Shown: positions 43,663-55,190, counted from the first letter of the stretch. The stretch is DNA of 64,000 nt from Budorcas taxicolor (GCF_023091745.1 NC_068910.1:88664170-88728169), one strand, 5' to 3'. Notes: generated by a model from the sequence alone, not told the origin. Translations and numbers: made by a program.

Positions 43663-44637
43663 AAACAGATAAATGTCCCTTAGAATGACTTATTAAATTG
43701 CTTTCTAATGGTTCCTCACATCTTTAATTCTGATCCAATGTCTTGACTTAGAGCTATTACTCAGGTGTTAATGGCTTTGGTAGAAAAATAGTAACCTGTC
43801 TCACTTTCCACAAATTGTAGTGGAGACCTTTTTTTCTAGACATTTATATTGTAGAGATTTTGAACTATTAATAGTAAGCAGTGAAGATCCAATATTTGTC
43901 TATTCCTGCTGTTCCCTTTGTTCATCCTATTTACTCCAACACATTTTCTGTCACACTGAACACACTTTGAAATGGATCGCTATCTTTAATGAGTCTTTAG
44001 AAATCATTAACACCTACCCTTAACTGAGTCAGTGCACCTAGCCACCTTCTAGAGTTTTTGATAAAAGGAAGCTTTATTTTCTATTTGTCTTGGTTGAACT
44101 TGTTGCCCTTACTTGTACCACTACTATGATGTGAAGTGACAGAATAAAATGACTTCTTGTTTGTGTATCTCAAAGCTAAAATCAGAGCAATGCTAGGGAT
44201 CTTCCAGTTAAAGTCAACATTGCCTGTTGTAATTTACACCTATTGACATGGTAACAGCTGACTCAAGAGCATTGCCTGTCAATTTCCACTTTAGGCCACA
44301 TTTTCAATTGTCACTAGGGAGAAAGCACAATTCTTAATTGCTTTTCTCCTGTTTTATTAATATGTTCTTCCACAGGGCTGCTACACATTTTATATCTAGA
44401 TGTGTGAAATAATTTTTTTCTATCTTCTTCTAGGCATTGTGTTCTGATTTTTCTTTACATTGATAAAGCAACTGTAGCTGGAAAAAGTAGACTGGTATTA
44501 AACATAGTAAAAAGCAAACTACCAATTATATGTAAAGTTTTGCTAATTTTAGGACAGTAGTACTAGACTGAGATATGGAATAAATTATCTGTTAATGATA
44601 AGCTTATTTCAAGAAAATAAATGCAATTATTTTTATT
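43663..44637. other. Unassigned stretch
   Basis: No family recognised. 44.25-44.36 kb is of mixed composition. The 67-codon frame at 43820-44023 has no domain. Confidence 0.4.
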
Positions 44638-44638
44638 A

Positions 44639-44671
44639 AGACTTCTCATAAAAAAAAAAAAGACTTCTCAT
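44639..44671 (+). mobile_element. Poly(A) tract between 11-bp direct repeats
   Basis: agacttctcat at 44639-44649, then 11 A (44650-44660), then agacttctcat again at 44661-44671. This is the pattern expected if target-primed reverse transcription copied only a poly(A) tail before resolving. A slippage or tandem-duplication origin is the alternative. Confidence 0.5.
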
Positions 44672-44704
44672 GTAACCATTTTTATGCAGATGGTAAGGTA
44701 TAGC

Positions 44705-44826
44705 TTACCATCAACTTGGACATGAATTTGAGCAAACTCTGGGCAACAGTGGAGAGCAGAGGAATCTTATGTGCAGCAGTTCATGGGATTGCAGAGTCAG
44801 ACACGATTTAGAAACTGCACAGCAAC
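44705..44826 (+). mobile_element. BovB 3' end, old
   Basis: caacttggacatgaatttga gcaaactctggg, gcagttcatgggattgcaga, gacacgatttagaaactgca cagcaac. Only the last 120 bp of an old BovB/ART2-type end. Confidence 0.8.
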
Positions 44827-44904
44827 ATGGCTATGACTAGAATGTCATGTAATTTATAAAGGGCTATGTGTTTATCAGACAGAATAAATGCACTGTAAAT
44901 TCAC

Positions 44905-45122
44905 CCTTGGGATTCCCTGGTAGCTCAAATGGTAAAGAGTCTGGCTGCAATGCAGGAGACCTGGGTTTGATCTCTGGGTTGGGAAGATCCCTTGGAGAAG
45001 GAAATGGCAACCCACTCCAGTATTCTTGCCTGGACAATCCCATGGATGGAGGAGCCTGGCAGGCTACAGTCCATAGGGTTGCAAAGAGTTGGACATGCCT
45101 GAGTGACTTCACTTTCACTTTC
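44905..45122 (+). mobile_element. Bov-tA SINE with 8-bp target duplication
   Basis: gggattccctggtagctcaa to tgacttcactttcactttc. Direct repeats aaattcac at 44897-44904 and 45123-45130 (12 bp with one mismatch if extended). Confidence 0.94.
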
Positions 45123-45130
45123 AAATTCAC

Positions 45131-45488
45131 ACTTATCCATATAAATGTCATAGACAGAGTGCATTGTTAGCATTGCCCTTGCCAGACCTATCAAATACAC
45201 TCAAATGCATGAGAGCGATAGAAGAATAGTAAAGTGTTTGGCATTTTGATCGAGTCAGTTCTATGAACGCTGAGAATGGAGCCGGAAGTCTTGAGGCACT
45301 ATTGGGCTATGGGCTGAAAATGAAAATCAACACTGACCATTGACAGGGTGTGTTATTGACAAGTTCCCTGGCAAAGTGTTAATGAGTTACTGTGGCACTG
45401 TTCAGATAAATAATAAAAAGCAGAATGAGGAGAGTGATACTTACGTGTTGCTAACTGGCTATCAGGAAGTTGGAGACACTCTTTTTTA
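45131..45488. other. Unassigned stretch
   Basis: Nothing recognised. Confidence 0.4.
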
Positions 45489-45690
45489 GTGTGAAAGTCG
45501 CTCAGTTGTGTCTGACTCTTTGTGTCTGTAGCCAGCCAGGCTCCTCTGTCCATGGAATTCTCCAGGACAGAATACTGGAGTGAGTATTCTGTTCACTTTT
45601 CCAGCAGATCGTCCCAACCCAGGTGTTGAACCCAGGTCTCCAGCATTGCAGGCGGAATCTTTACTGTCTGGGCCACCAGAGAAGCTCACT
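45489..45690 (-). mobile_element. Bov-tA SINE
   Basis: Reverse copy from gtgtgaaagtcgctcagttg to gggccaccagagaagctcac, with a small deletion after ctctttgtg and a diverged body. Confidence 0.9.
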
Positions 45691-46807
45691 AATTTGTAAG
45701 GGAAGCCTGCTAATCTGTAGCCAGGAACACACTGTAATTTGTAGTTTTTGCCTATTTCCAAGGCCAATTTCAAGCTTCCAAACTGATGGTGCAAGATGTA
45801 GAGCTGGGAAAGATGTACACATTCTCACCTTGTGAGCTGGTTCCAGTGGTGTCTATTCTTCCCCAAAATGAAGAATATGGTTCAAAACCATTATGAACCC
45901 TGGTTGAGAGTACTGCATTGAAGTGCACTGATACCATTAAATCTGTCCTATAAGCCTTGACAGATTTATGATGTTTCCAAGATCTATCTGTAGTACTTAT
46001 GTGAAGACCACTCTGAAACTATATTTAACCCTGGTAGAAAACCATTTATTACCTCTCAGTATACTACAGATTTTATGCCTCTTTCTTGCTCCCCCTGAAA
46101 TAAAAATGAGATCAAACCAACCAACCAAATAACACTACTTATTTTTTTGGTAATCAATGGATGCATTTTAAAAGAAATTGTTTATATTTTGTATTTAAAA
46201 TTAAACACAGTTTATTCTATTTTTTTCATAACTATTTTATGTTCAGTGTTTGCTTCATTCTAGAAAGTAATTGTCAACTTTCCCAAAAATGAACAGATTT
46301 TATCTCTTTAGTGAAAATTAAAGAAATAAGGTCCTCAGGACGTCTTTTGAGTTCTCATGAAACACAGGAGACATCTACAGAAATTTAACCAAGAGTACAA
46401 TTGTAATTTATATTTGCTAAACATTTATTTCCTGGACTGTGGATTTGAGCCACACTGAAAAGAAATACAAAGACTTTAACAATTGGTATTATCAAATGTC
46501 AGGTTAATCTTAATTGTGTGTATTGAGATCTTTTCAAACCTTTCATCAGGAGCAGCTTTGGCACTCCCTTTATCTAACTACTAGTCAGAGCTACTATTCA
46601 TCCAGGTCTTGTTGAATAAACAAAATTTGCATGGCAAATCTGAGAAGAGTGCTTTAAACTTCAGTTATTTTTGCTAAGAGGTGAGTTTATGGCAAGGGAA
46701 GTCTCATAAACGCCTATCAGACTTCTCCAGGCCTTTGCCATAACAAGACTTTTTCTCTTTATTTGGACTTTCTGATATCCAGATTCCTTTTAGTCCCATC
46801 AAAGCAG

Positions 46808-46808
<1 letters not shown>
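45691..46808. other. Unassigned stretch
   Basis: AT-rich; no family recognised. Confidence 0.4.

Positions 46809-46850
<42 letters not shown>
46809..46850. repeat. (TG)n microsatellite
   Basis: 21 perfect TG units; a likely polymorphic marker and Z-DNA-prone. Confidence 0.97.
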
Positions 46851-46852
<2 letters not shown>

Positions 46853-47553
46853 TGTACTAAAGATCTGTTATTGATAATAAATCTCCTTCTAGCCTTTGCC
46901 TTTGTTTTAGATCAGTGCCCAGACCAAGGCAGTGTAATCTGAAAAATGTAGTTTTCTTTTTCTGTCCCATCTGTTCCATCTGCAAATGTTTAAATGTGCT
47001 TCCAGCTTCCTTTTAAAAACACATAACCATTAACACAATGCATATTATTTTATAGCCCTGAACCACTGAAGCCTTTTCAAGGCAAGTCTTTGCAAGGTGG
47101 TGTTGATCACTTACTAAGGCCAGAGCTCATTTTCTGTATCTTTGTAGCAAACACTCACCTCTTCCCTCTGTTTCCACTTTGATTGTTTTATATCTAATTT
47201 TGTGCTTGAAGATGTGCTGAGATCTGCCATGGATTTCTCCACATGAAAGCCTAGTGGGCCGTGGAACAGCCAACACTGTGGATATTGCTCCCAAGTTAAT
47301 GTTTCTTATTGAGGCACAGAGCTCAGTAAATGTCACTTTGGGTTTTCTGTTCCTTTTGGATGAATCATATTTTAGGAGAATAAGAAGAGAAAAAGCAAAA
47401 TGTGCACCTTGAGCACTGTCAAAGCTAGGTCTATAAATGCTTTCAACAAAGAAGTTATTCTTGAGAGAAGGGTATAACAATGCCCACTCCCTTTTCCAAC
47501 AGCACTATTCTATTCTTTTCCCCTAACTTTCCTCTCTCCCTATTCTTTTTGTC
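46853..47553. other. Unassigned stretch with 117-codon minus frame
   Basis: A minus-strand frame (47127-47480) of 117 codons starting MLYPSLKNNFFVESIYRPSF lies outside any repeat I know but shows no domain, signal or splice context. Not called as a gene. Confidence 0.3.
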
Positions 47554-47563
47554 ATTTTACTTT

Positions 47564-47785
47564 TGAAAATGTGAAAGTGTTAGTTGCTCAGTCATGTCCG
47601 ACTCTTTATGACCCCATAGAATGTAGCCCGCCAGGCTCCTCTGTCCATAGAATCTTCCAGGAAAGAATACTAGAGTGGGTCGCCATTTCCTACTCTAGGG
47701 GGGATCTTCCCAACTCAGGGATCAAACCCAGGTCTCCTGCATTGCAGCGGGATTCTTTACCATCTGAGCCACCAGAGAAGCCCTA
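47564..47785 (-). mobile_element. Bov-tA SINE with 10-bp target duplication
   Basis: Reverse copy from gtgaaagtgttagttgctca to gagccaccagagaagccct. Direct repeats attttacttt at 47554-47563 and 47786-47795. Confidence 0.94.
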
Positions 47786-47795
47786 ATTTTACTTT

Positions 47796-49573
47796 GTCCA
47801 TTACAAATTCTTTCCCTTTTCTTATCACCATTAATATTGTTTTCTAGGCTTTCATGTACACTTTTGACTCTATTTGAAGTTATTGTTGTTATATAATCTA
47901 ATTTTTGTATTATCCAAGTGAAGAAAACTGTCTTCTCTTAAGATTTGTTAACTCACCTCTTTCTCCTTTTCCTTTAACTTTACTGTTTAACCACAGACTT
48001 CCTTTCTTCTTCTAAACTTTATGCAATCACCAGCTGAAAAACTGTCCAGAGAGTTATAAATATAATCTGTTGGGAAATAAAAATTTTAATGGTATATTCA
48101 TCTGGTTTTTCTCCTAACCTCAGGAAAACTCTCTGCAGGCAGCCTGGGCTCCAGGACTCCTGATGAGCTCATTTTGACTATGTAAAGATACACAGTGTAG
48201 CATTCCCTAAGACACCCATGTCTTCCTAGCATGCACATGGGAAACTGGTTCCTTCAAGGGCATTCTTGACCATCTTCTTGAATGAAATGCTGCCTTTGGC
48301 AATGTGATGTGATGAAAGGCCACTCTTATCTCTGCCAAAACACTCTCACAATTTTAGACTGTGCCTTATCCATAATATTATCTTTCCATAGTTATTCATT
48401 CACTCAATAAATAGCACTGTGCTGGACATTTACATTTGAAATAATATTGTGTCATTTATCTCAATTATTATGCATAGGAAAGTATTATATAGTATAAAAA
48501 GAGCCATGTTATAAATTGTAAAGGAAACCCATAAGAAAGATACCTAGAGGCCAGGTGGCAAGGCATATGATCCAAAAGAATAAATGTTATACTTAGGTCT
48601 TCCATAACAGCAAAGACTAAAAAACGGCTGCATTTTGCAAAAGAAATGCCATAGCGAGGGATAAACTATATTAATATGCTGATGCCTCCAAAGTTCCTTA
48701 GGTTTGAGATATTTGTTGAATCAATGAATGCAACCTATTAATTGTTCCATTTAGTTTATGAAAATAATCAAAAGTAATTTTGTCATCTGTCTTATCCTGA
48801 GAATGCAACAGCATTTAATTCTAGTATACATTGGTATATTATTGGCTTTTCAAAGTTGAGTATATGAAAGTTACAGTCAGATGTGTGTTTTGACTCCTGT
48901 AAAAGGAGTCAAAAGCAACCTAATTTGATTATTAGCATTGTGCTTTAGGTGAGTGGACGCCACTTGATCAGGAAAGAGGAATTAAGTTGATTTGACAGCT
49001 CTCCAGTTTTGCTTTTACAGTTATTGATTCATTGAATCCAGGATTTTCCATTCAAGGATTGCTCTTGAAAAAGTCAGTGATGGGCACATGTAGCCTAATC
49101 ACATTTCATTGTCCATTTTCTGTGGGTAATGATAAATTTCACTACCCAGGTCAATTTTGGTCCAATTTCCTCTAATAGAATTCAACCTAAACACCATCAG
49201 ATTAAAAGCATTTTCCTTCATAAGATATATTAAAAGGGGAAAATGAACTAGAAGCATTTTGCCTTATAATTTTGGTTTAGATGATATTTGAGTTTTACTA
49301 TCAAAATAATCAGGACTTAGGATAGTGTGTGGGAGTCTAGGGGGGAAAAGATTATTTTCATGATTAATTAGAGAATTTGTTCAGAGAACCATGTGTATTT
49401 TGAAATTGAAAATATTTTAGATACCAATAAAGTTATTCTCCATTTCTCAGACAAAAGGTCAAATTCATATGGACCAGAGTATGAAAGGCAATTTTGTCTG
49501 GGACAATCTCAATATATCTTGGTGATTCATCATGCAGAGTACCTCAGCTTAATATTGTACTAGTAAATGAACA

Positions 49574-49604
<31 letters not shown>

Positions 49605-50352
49605 CTGGAATGTATGACCACATATTGCAATATTTTATGTATTTAAATTGGAACTTATAGTTAGCATTTCAATGCTTGTATTTTTCATGTCTTTGTCCAT
49701 CCAATTAACAAATTAGAAACACAATTGTTTGCCAAATTGCACAGTGAATTGCTTTAGAGGGTTAATATTGTGTATGTACCCAGAAGCCAATTATGTTTGT
49801 AGGATTTGGAGATTGTGATGAACTGGACTCAGATTGATGTATGCAATTAAATTCTTTCTAGCCTTTGTGTCAAGAGAATTGTTTAAGTATTGAAGAGTTA
49901 ATGCTGGGAAATGAGTTTCATTTAATGCACATAATTCCAGTACCTTGGAAACACAGGGGGGTGGAAATCAACTAAGTATCAAAAACAAGAAAAAAAACAC
50001 TTATTCTGAAATGTTGTTTATTTTGTCAATTTGTGAGAGAGAGAGAAGGAGAATTAGAAATTATCATCTATTCTGAACAGAGGTATGACATAGCATGCTG
50101 ATAAATATTCAATTAAAGTTTTATCAAAAACCACAATGCATGTTAAATAAAATCAAAAATAATAATAATAAAGATGTGGGTCTATTCCAAGATTGGTTAG
50201 GTGAAAAACAGTCAAGGGAAGGAATAAGAGAAGAAAGAAGAGGAAAAAGTGAGAAATGAATGTGAGACTCAAAAACTATTAGAGTAGAGAAGATGAGATG
50301 GAGAATCAAATACTAGGAATTTAGATATTTGAATGCAAAGCTTAGATTATTC
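47796..50352. other. SINE-free unassigned block (2.6 kb)
   Basis: Contains a weak reversed L2 tail (ttattcattcactcaataaa, about 48391-48410), a perfect 11-bp-stem hairpin at 48888-48914, an (AT)n at 49573-49596, GAGA-rich and AAT-rich patches at 50035-50046 and 50150-50172. No exon recognised. Confidence 0.4.
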
Positions 50353-50359
50353 AGTTTAT

Positions 50360-52712
50360 ACCACCTCAGTATTTTTGCCTTGAGAACCCCATGAACAGTA
50401 TGAAAAGGCAAAAAGATAAGACACTTCCTAAAGAGTAACTCCCCAGGTCGGTAGGTGCCCAATATGCTATAGGAGATCAGTGGAAAAATAACTTCAGAAA
50501 GAATGAAGAGATGGAGCCAAAGCAAAAACAACACCCAGTTGTGGATGTGACTGGTGATGGAAGCAAGGTCCAATGCTGTAAAGAGCAATACTGCATAGGA
50601 ACCTGGAATGTTAGATCCATGAATCAAGGCAAATTGGAAGTGGGGAAAACCACTAGACCATTCATAACCTAAATCAAATCCCTAACAATTATACAGTGGA
50701 AGTGAGGATATATTTAAGGGACTAGATCTGATAGACAGAATGCCTGATGAACTATGGATGGAGGTGCAGGACTTTATATAGGAAAATGGGAGTAAGACCA
50801 TCCCCCAAAAAAGAAATGCAAAAAAGAAAAATGGCTGTCTGAGGAGGCCTTTAAAATAGCTGTGAAAAGAAGAGAAGCAAAAAAAAAGGAGAAAAGAAAA
50901 GATACACCCATTTGAATGCAGAGTTCCAAAGAATAGCAAGGAGAGATAAGAAAGACTTCCTCAGTGATCAGTGCAAAAAAAAAATAGAGGAAAGCAATAG
51001 AATGGGAAAGACCAGAAATGTCTTCAAGAAAATTAGAAATACCAAGGGAGCATTTCATGCAAAGATGAGCTCTATAAAGGACAGAAATTGTATCGACCTA
51101 ACAGAAGCAGAAGATATTAAGAAGAGGAGGCAAGAACACAGAACAACTGTACAAGAAGGACCTTCATGACCCCAATAATCACGATCGAGTGATCACTCAC
51201 CTAGAGCCAGGCATCATTGAACATGAAGTCAAGTGGGCCTCAGGAAGTATCACTACAAACAAAGCTAGTGGAGGTGATGGAATTCCAGAAGAGCTATTTC
51301 AAATCCTAAAAGAAGATGCTGTGAAACTGCTGCACTCAATATGCTAGTAAATTTGGAAAATTCAGCAGTGGCCACAGGACTGGAAAAGGTCCGTTTTCCT
51401 CCCAATCCATAAGAAGGGCAATGCCAAGAACGCGCAAACTACCGCACAATTTCACTCATCTCACATGCTAGTAAAGTAATGCTCAAAATTTTCCAAGCCA
51501 GTCTTCATACATGAACTATGAAATTCCAGATGTTCAAGATGGATTTGGAAAAGGCAGAGGAACCTGAGATCAAATTGCCAACATCCTCTGGATCATGGAA
51601 AAAGCAAGAGAGTTCCAGAAAAACATCTATTTCTGCTTTACTGACTATGCCAAAGCCTTTGACTGTGTGGATCACAATAAACTGTGGAAAATTCTGAAAG
51701 AGATAGGAATCACAGACCACCTGACCTGCCTCTTGAGAAATCTGTATGCAGATCAGGAAGCAACAGTTAGAACTGGACATGGAACAACAGAATGGTTCCA
51801 AATAGGAAAGGGAGTACATCAAGACTGTCACCCTGCTTATTTAGCTTATATGCAGAGTACATTATGAGAAATGCTGGACTGGATGAAGCACAAGCTGGAA
51901 TCAAGATTGCCAGGAGAAATATCAATAACCTCAGATATGCAGATGACACCACCCTTATGGCAGAAAGTGAAGAAGAACTAAAAAGCCTCTTGATGAAAGT
52001 GAAAGAGGAGAGTGAAAAAGTTGGCTTAAAGCTCAACATTCAGAAAATGAAGATCATGGCATCCAGTCTATCACTTCATGGCAAATAGATGGGGAAACAG
52101 TGGAAACAGTGTCAGATTTTACTTTTGGGGCTCCAAAATCACTGCAGATTGTGACCGCAGCCATGAAATAAAAAGAGGTTTACTCCTTGGAAGAAAAGTT
52201 ATGACCAACCTAGATAGCATATTCAAAAGCAGAGACATTACTTTGCCAACAAAGGTCCATCTAGTCAAAGCCATGGTTTTTCCAGTAGTCATGTATGTAT
52301 GTGAGAGTTGGACTATAAAAAAAGCTGAGCACCGAAGAACTGATGCTTTTGAACTGTGGTGTTGGAGAAGACTCTTGAGAGTCCCTTGGACTGAAGGAGA
52401 TCCAACCAGTCCATCCTAAAGGAAATCAGTTCTGAATATTCACTGGAAGGACTGAAGTTGTAGCTGAAACTCCAATATTTTGGCCACCTGATGCAGAGAG
52501 CTTACTCATTGAAAAAGATCCTGTTGCTGGGAAAGATTGAAGGCAGGAGAAGGGAACAACAAAGGATGAGATGGTTGGATGGCATCACCGACTCAATGGA
52601 CATGAGTTTGAGTAAACTCTGGGAACTGGTGATGGACAGGGAGGCCTGGTGTGCTGCAGTCCATGGGTCACAAAGAGTTTGGCATGACTGAGTGACTGAA
52701 CTGAACTGAATT
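50360..52712 (+). mobile_element. BovB LINE lacking most of the endonuclease region
   Basis: The longest BovB here (2.35 kb). It starts in the 5' region (gccttgagaaccccatgaac, aactccccaggtcggtaggt, cacccagttgtggatgtgac, aggaacctggaatgttagat), then jumps at about 50640 from gcaaattggaagt to ggggaaaaccactagaccat. In the consensus I remember these lie roughly 700 bp apart, so most of the EN domain is deleted. The rest runs on to gactgaactgaactgaatt. Candidate target duplication agtttat at 50353-50359 and 52713-52719. Confidence 0.93.
51595..52419 (+). pseudogene. BovB reverse transcriptase remnant
   Basis: Three overlapping frames (51595-51867, 51792-52088, 52078-52419) carry the RT. Blocks seen: CFTDYAKAFDCVDHNKLWKI, an intact YADD (NNLRYADDTTLMAESEEELK), and the C-terminal KVMTNLDSIFKSRDITLPTK. 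A 7-bp loss relative to the consensus near 51826 (gactgt to caccctg) and another indel near 52075 break the frame. The catalytic residues are intact, but the frame is not. Confidence 0.92.
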
Positions 52713-52751
52713 AGTTTATTCAATACTTAGAGCTCCTCACTTGCTCCTTTT

Positions 52752-52975
52752 AACTTCCCTGGTGGATCAGCTGGTAAAGAACCTTCCTGTCACCAGGAGA
52801 AGCAAGAGACAGGGGTCCAATCCCTGGTTTCGTAAGATCCCCTGAAGAAGAAAATAGCAACTGACTCCAATATTCTTGCTTAGGAAATCCCTTTAACAGA
52901 GGAACCTGGCAGAGTTCAGTCTATGAGGTCTGGTCTCAAAAAGAGTCAGACATGAATGAGCGCATGAGCACACAT
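52752..52975 (+). mobile_element. Bov-tA SINE, diverged
   Basis: acttccctggtggatcagct head, ggggtccaatccctggtttc B-box region, body with many changes, agtcagacatgaatgagcgc end. It follows the BovB 3' end by about 40 bp. Confidence 0.85.
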
Positions 52976-53330
52976 AAACATGCCTATAAAAGGGATTATT
53001 TCTTATGCACTGAACAGAGCAAAGACAAGTTTAAGTTCACATGAAAATCAGATAAAGGAGCAACTCTACTCAGAGTTCCTCTTCAACACTTTCTACATTC
53101 CAAATAATTTATAAATAGCATTCTGCTAGTGTTTGTGTTGAAAATTCTTGCAAGATATATTCTGAAAGATTTACTGAAATTAATATAGGCAGCCCTTACT
53201 TTGCTAGATGGTATAGAACTGTAAAATTGATCAAGTAAACTGAAATTGGGCATAAATCTTAATATTCAATGAGAAAAATTAAGATTGCTCCATGACCTTT
53301 AAATTTTGAAGTCAAAACATTAAAGATCCT

Positions 53331-54758
53331 CTTCAGTTCAGTTCAGTCGCTCAGTCGTATCTGACTCTTTGCGACCCCATGAACTGCAGCACGCCAGACC
53401 TCCCTGTCCATCACCAACTCCCGGAGTTCACCGAAACTCACGTCCATTGAGTCGGTGATGCCATCCATCCATCTCATCCTCTGTCATCCCCTTCTCCTCC
53501 TGCTCCCCAATCCCTCCCAGCATCAGAGTCTTTTCCAATGAGTCAGCTCTTTGCATGAAGTGGCCAAAGTACTGGAGTTTCATTCCTTCCAAAGAACACA
53601 CAGGAATGATCTCCTTTAGGATGGACTGGTTGGATCTCCTTGCAGTCCAAGGGACTCTCAAGAGTCTTCTCCAACACCACAGTTCAAAAGCATCAATTCT
53701 TCGGTGCTCAGCCTTCTTCGCAGTCCAAATCTCACATCCATACATGACCACTGGAAAAACCATAGCCTTGACTACACGGACCTTTGTTGGCAAAGTAATG
53801 TCTCTCCTTTTCAATATGCTATCTAGGTTGGTCATAACTTTTCCTCCAAGGAGTAAGCGTCTTTTAATTTCATGGCTGCAGTCACCATCTGCAGTGATTT
53901 TGGAGCCCAAAAAAATAAAGTCTGACACTGTTTCCACTGTTTCCCCATATATTTCCCATGAAGTGATGGGACCGAATGCCATGATCTTCATTTTCTGAAT
54001 GTTGAGCTTTAAGCCAACTTTTTCACTCTCCTCTTTCACTTTCATCAAGAGGCTTTTTAGCTCCTCTTCACTTTCTGCCATAAGGGTGGTGTCATCTGTA
54101 TATCTGAGGTTATTGATATTTCTCCCAGCAATCTTGATTCCAGCTTGTGCTTCTTCCAGCCCAGTGTTTCTCATGATGTACTCTGCATAGAAGTTAAATA
54201 AGCAAGGTGATACTATACAGCCTTGACGTACTCCTTTTCCTATTTGGAACCATTCTGTTGTTCCATGTCCAGTTCTAACTTTTGCTCCCTGAACTGCATA
54301 TAGGTTTCTCAAAAGGCAGGTCTGGTGGTCTGTGATTCCCATCTCTTATAGAATTTTCCACAGTTTACTGTGGCACAGTCAAAGGCTTTGGCATAGTCAA
54401 TAAAGCAGAAATAGATGTTTTTTTCTGGAACTCTCTTGCTTTTTCAATGATCCAGCGAATGTTGGCAATATGATCTCAGGTTCCTCTGCCTTTTCTAAAA
54501 CCAGCTTCAACATCTGGAAGTTAACGGTTCACATATTGCTGAAGCCTAACAGAAGCAGAAGATATTAAGAAGAGGTGGCAAGAATACACAGAAGAACTGT
54601 ACAAAAAAGATCTTCATGACCAAAATAATCATGATGGTGTGATCACTCACCTAAAGCCGAACATCCTGGAATGTGAGGTCAAGTAGGCCTTAGAAAGCAT
54701 CACTACGAACAAAGCTAGTGGAGGTGATGGAATTCCAGTTGAGCTATTTCAAATCCTG
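53331..54758 (-). mobile_element. BovB LINE with twin-priming 5' inversion and 9-bp target duplication
   Basis: 53331-54547 is a reversed BovB 3' portion (cttcagttcagttcagtcgc to acatattgctgaagcct). 54548-54758 is plus-strand BovB (aacagaagcagaagatatta to gctatttcaaatcct) from further upstream in the element. Roughly 190 bp of consensus between the two segments is missing. Direct repeats aaagatcct at 53322-53330 and 54759-54767 enclose the whole. The shared cct at the inversion joint (54545-54547) is microhomology. Confidence 0.95.
53428..54342 (-). pseudogene. BovB reverse transcriptase C-terminal frame, uninterrupted
   Basis: 304 codons without a stop, the longest frame in the window. Blocks in order: GHGTTEWFQIGKGVRQGCIV, SPCLFNFYAEYIMRN, NLRYTDDTTLMAESEEELKS (YADD changed to YTDD; both Asp kept), LGSKITADGDCSHEIKRRLL, VVMYGCEIWTAKKAEHRRID, FELWCWRRLLRVPWTARRSN. 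The N-terminal RT and endonuclease are absent or inverted, so it cannot make an active protein. Its openness reflects youth, not function. Confidence 0.93.
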
Positions 54759-54989
54759 AAAGATCCTTTTACCTGTTGGTAATTTCCTTTTTTGTCTGTT
54801 ATAAACCAATAGGGAAATTTAAAATAAATAAATAAAACACATTTATTTAGCATACTGTAATTTAAGACATCAAAAACATTGAGAATTAAGGTGTTTTTAT
54901 GAAAACATTAATATAGTTCTTGCCTTTCCATCACATAAGCTATGCTATGGAATGGGCATTTTTTTCTATGCCTTTTAAATGATCATAGT

Positions 54990-55190
54990 CCTTTCTAAGT
55001 TTGGATCAACTTCTGACTATTTTTTGTGCTCTCAGCGTAATGAAATATCTGTGAGAGTTCCTTTAATGTGGAATATTTTGCCAACATCACTTCCTCTGGG
55101 ACATCTTCAACATTTTCTTCATAACCGTGTTTCTTATTTTTGTCAGCAAGTTTGCTTTTACTAGGTACATTTGACTGTATATTGTGGAGG
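54990..55190 (-). pseudogene. Pogo/Tigger-like transposase scrap (tentative)
   Basis: A 72-codon minus frame (54995-55213) contains NVEDVPEEVMLAKYSTLKEL followed by SQIFHYAESTK. An acidic stretch followed by T-L-K-E-L-x-x-I-F-H-x-x-E is characteristic of the C-terminal part of Tigger/Jerky-type transposase relatives as I remember them. The match covers only about 40 residues; no terminal repeats were seen. Confidence 0.4.

Noticed and set aside
44905..44990. tRNA-like A and B boxes
   Set aside because: They are the tRNA-derived heads of Bov-tA SINEs. The cloverleaf is not maintained and there is no anticodon-arm structure of a functional tRNA gene.
47127..47480. 117-codon minus frame
   Set aside because: No domain recognised and no supporting gene structure. 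Left as an unassigned stretch.
53428..54342. 304-codon frame as a functional gene
   Set aside because: It is the 3' part of a 5'-inverted BovB with no start region, promoter or N-terminal RT.
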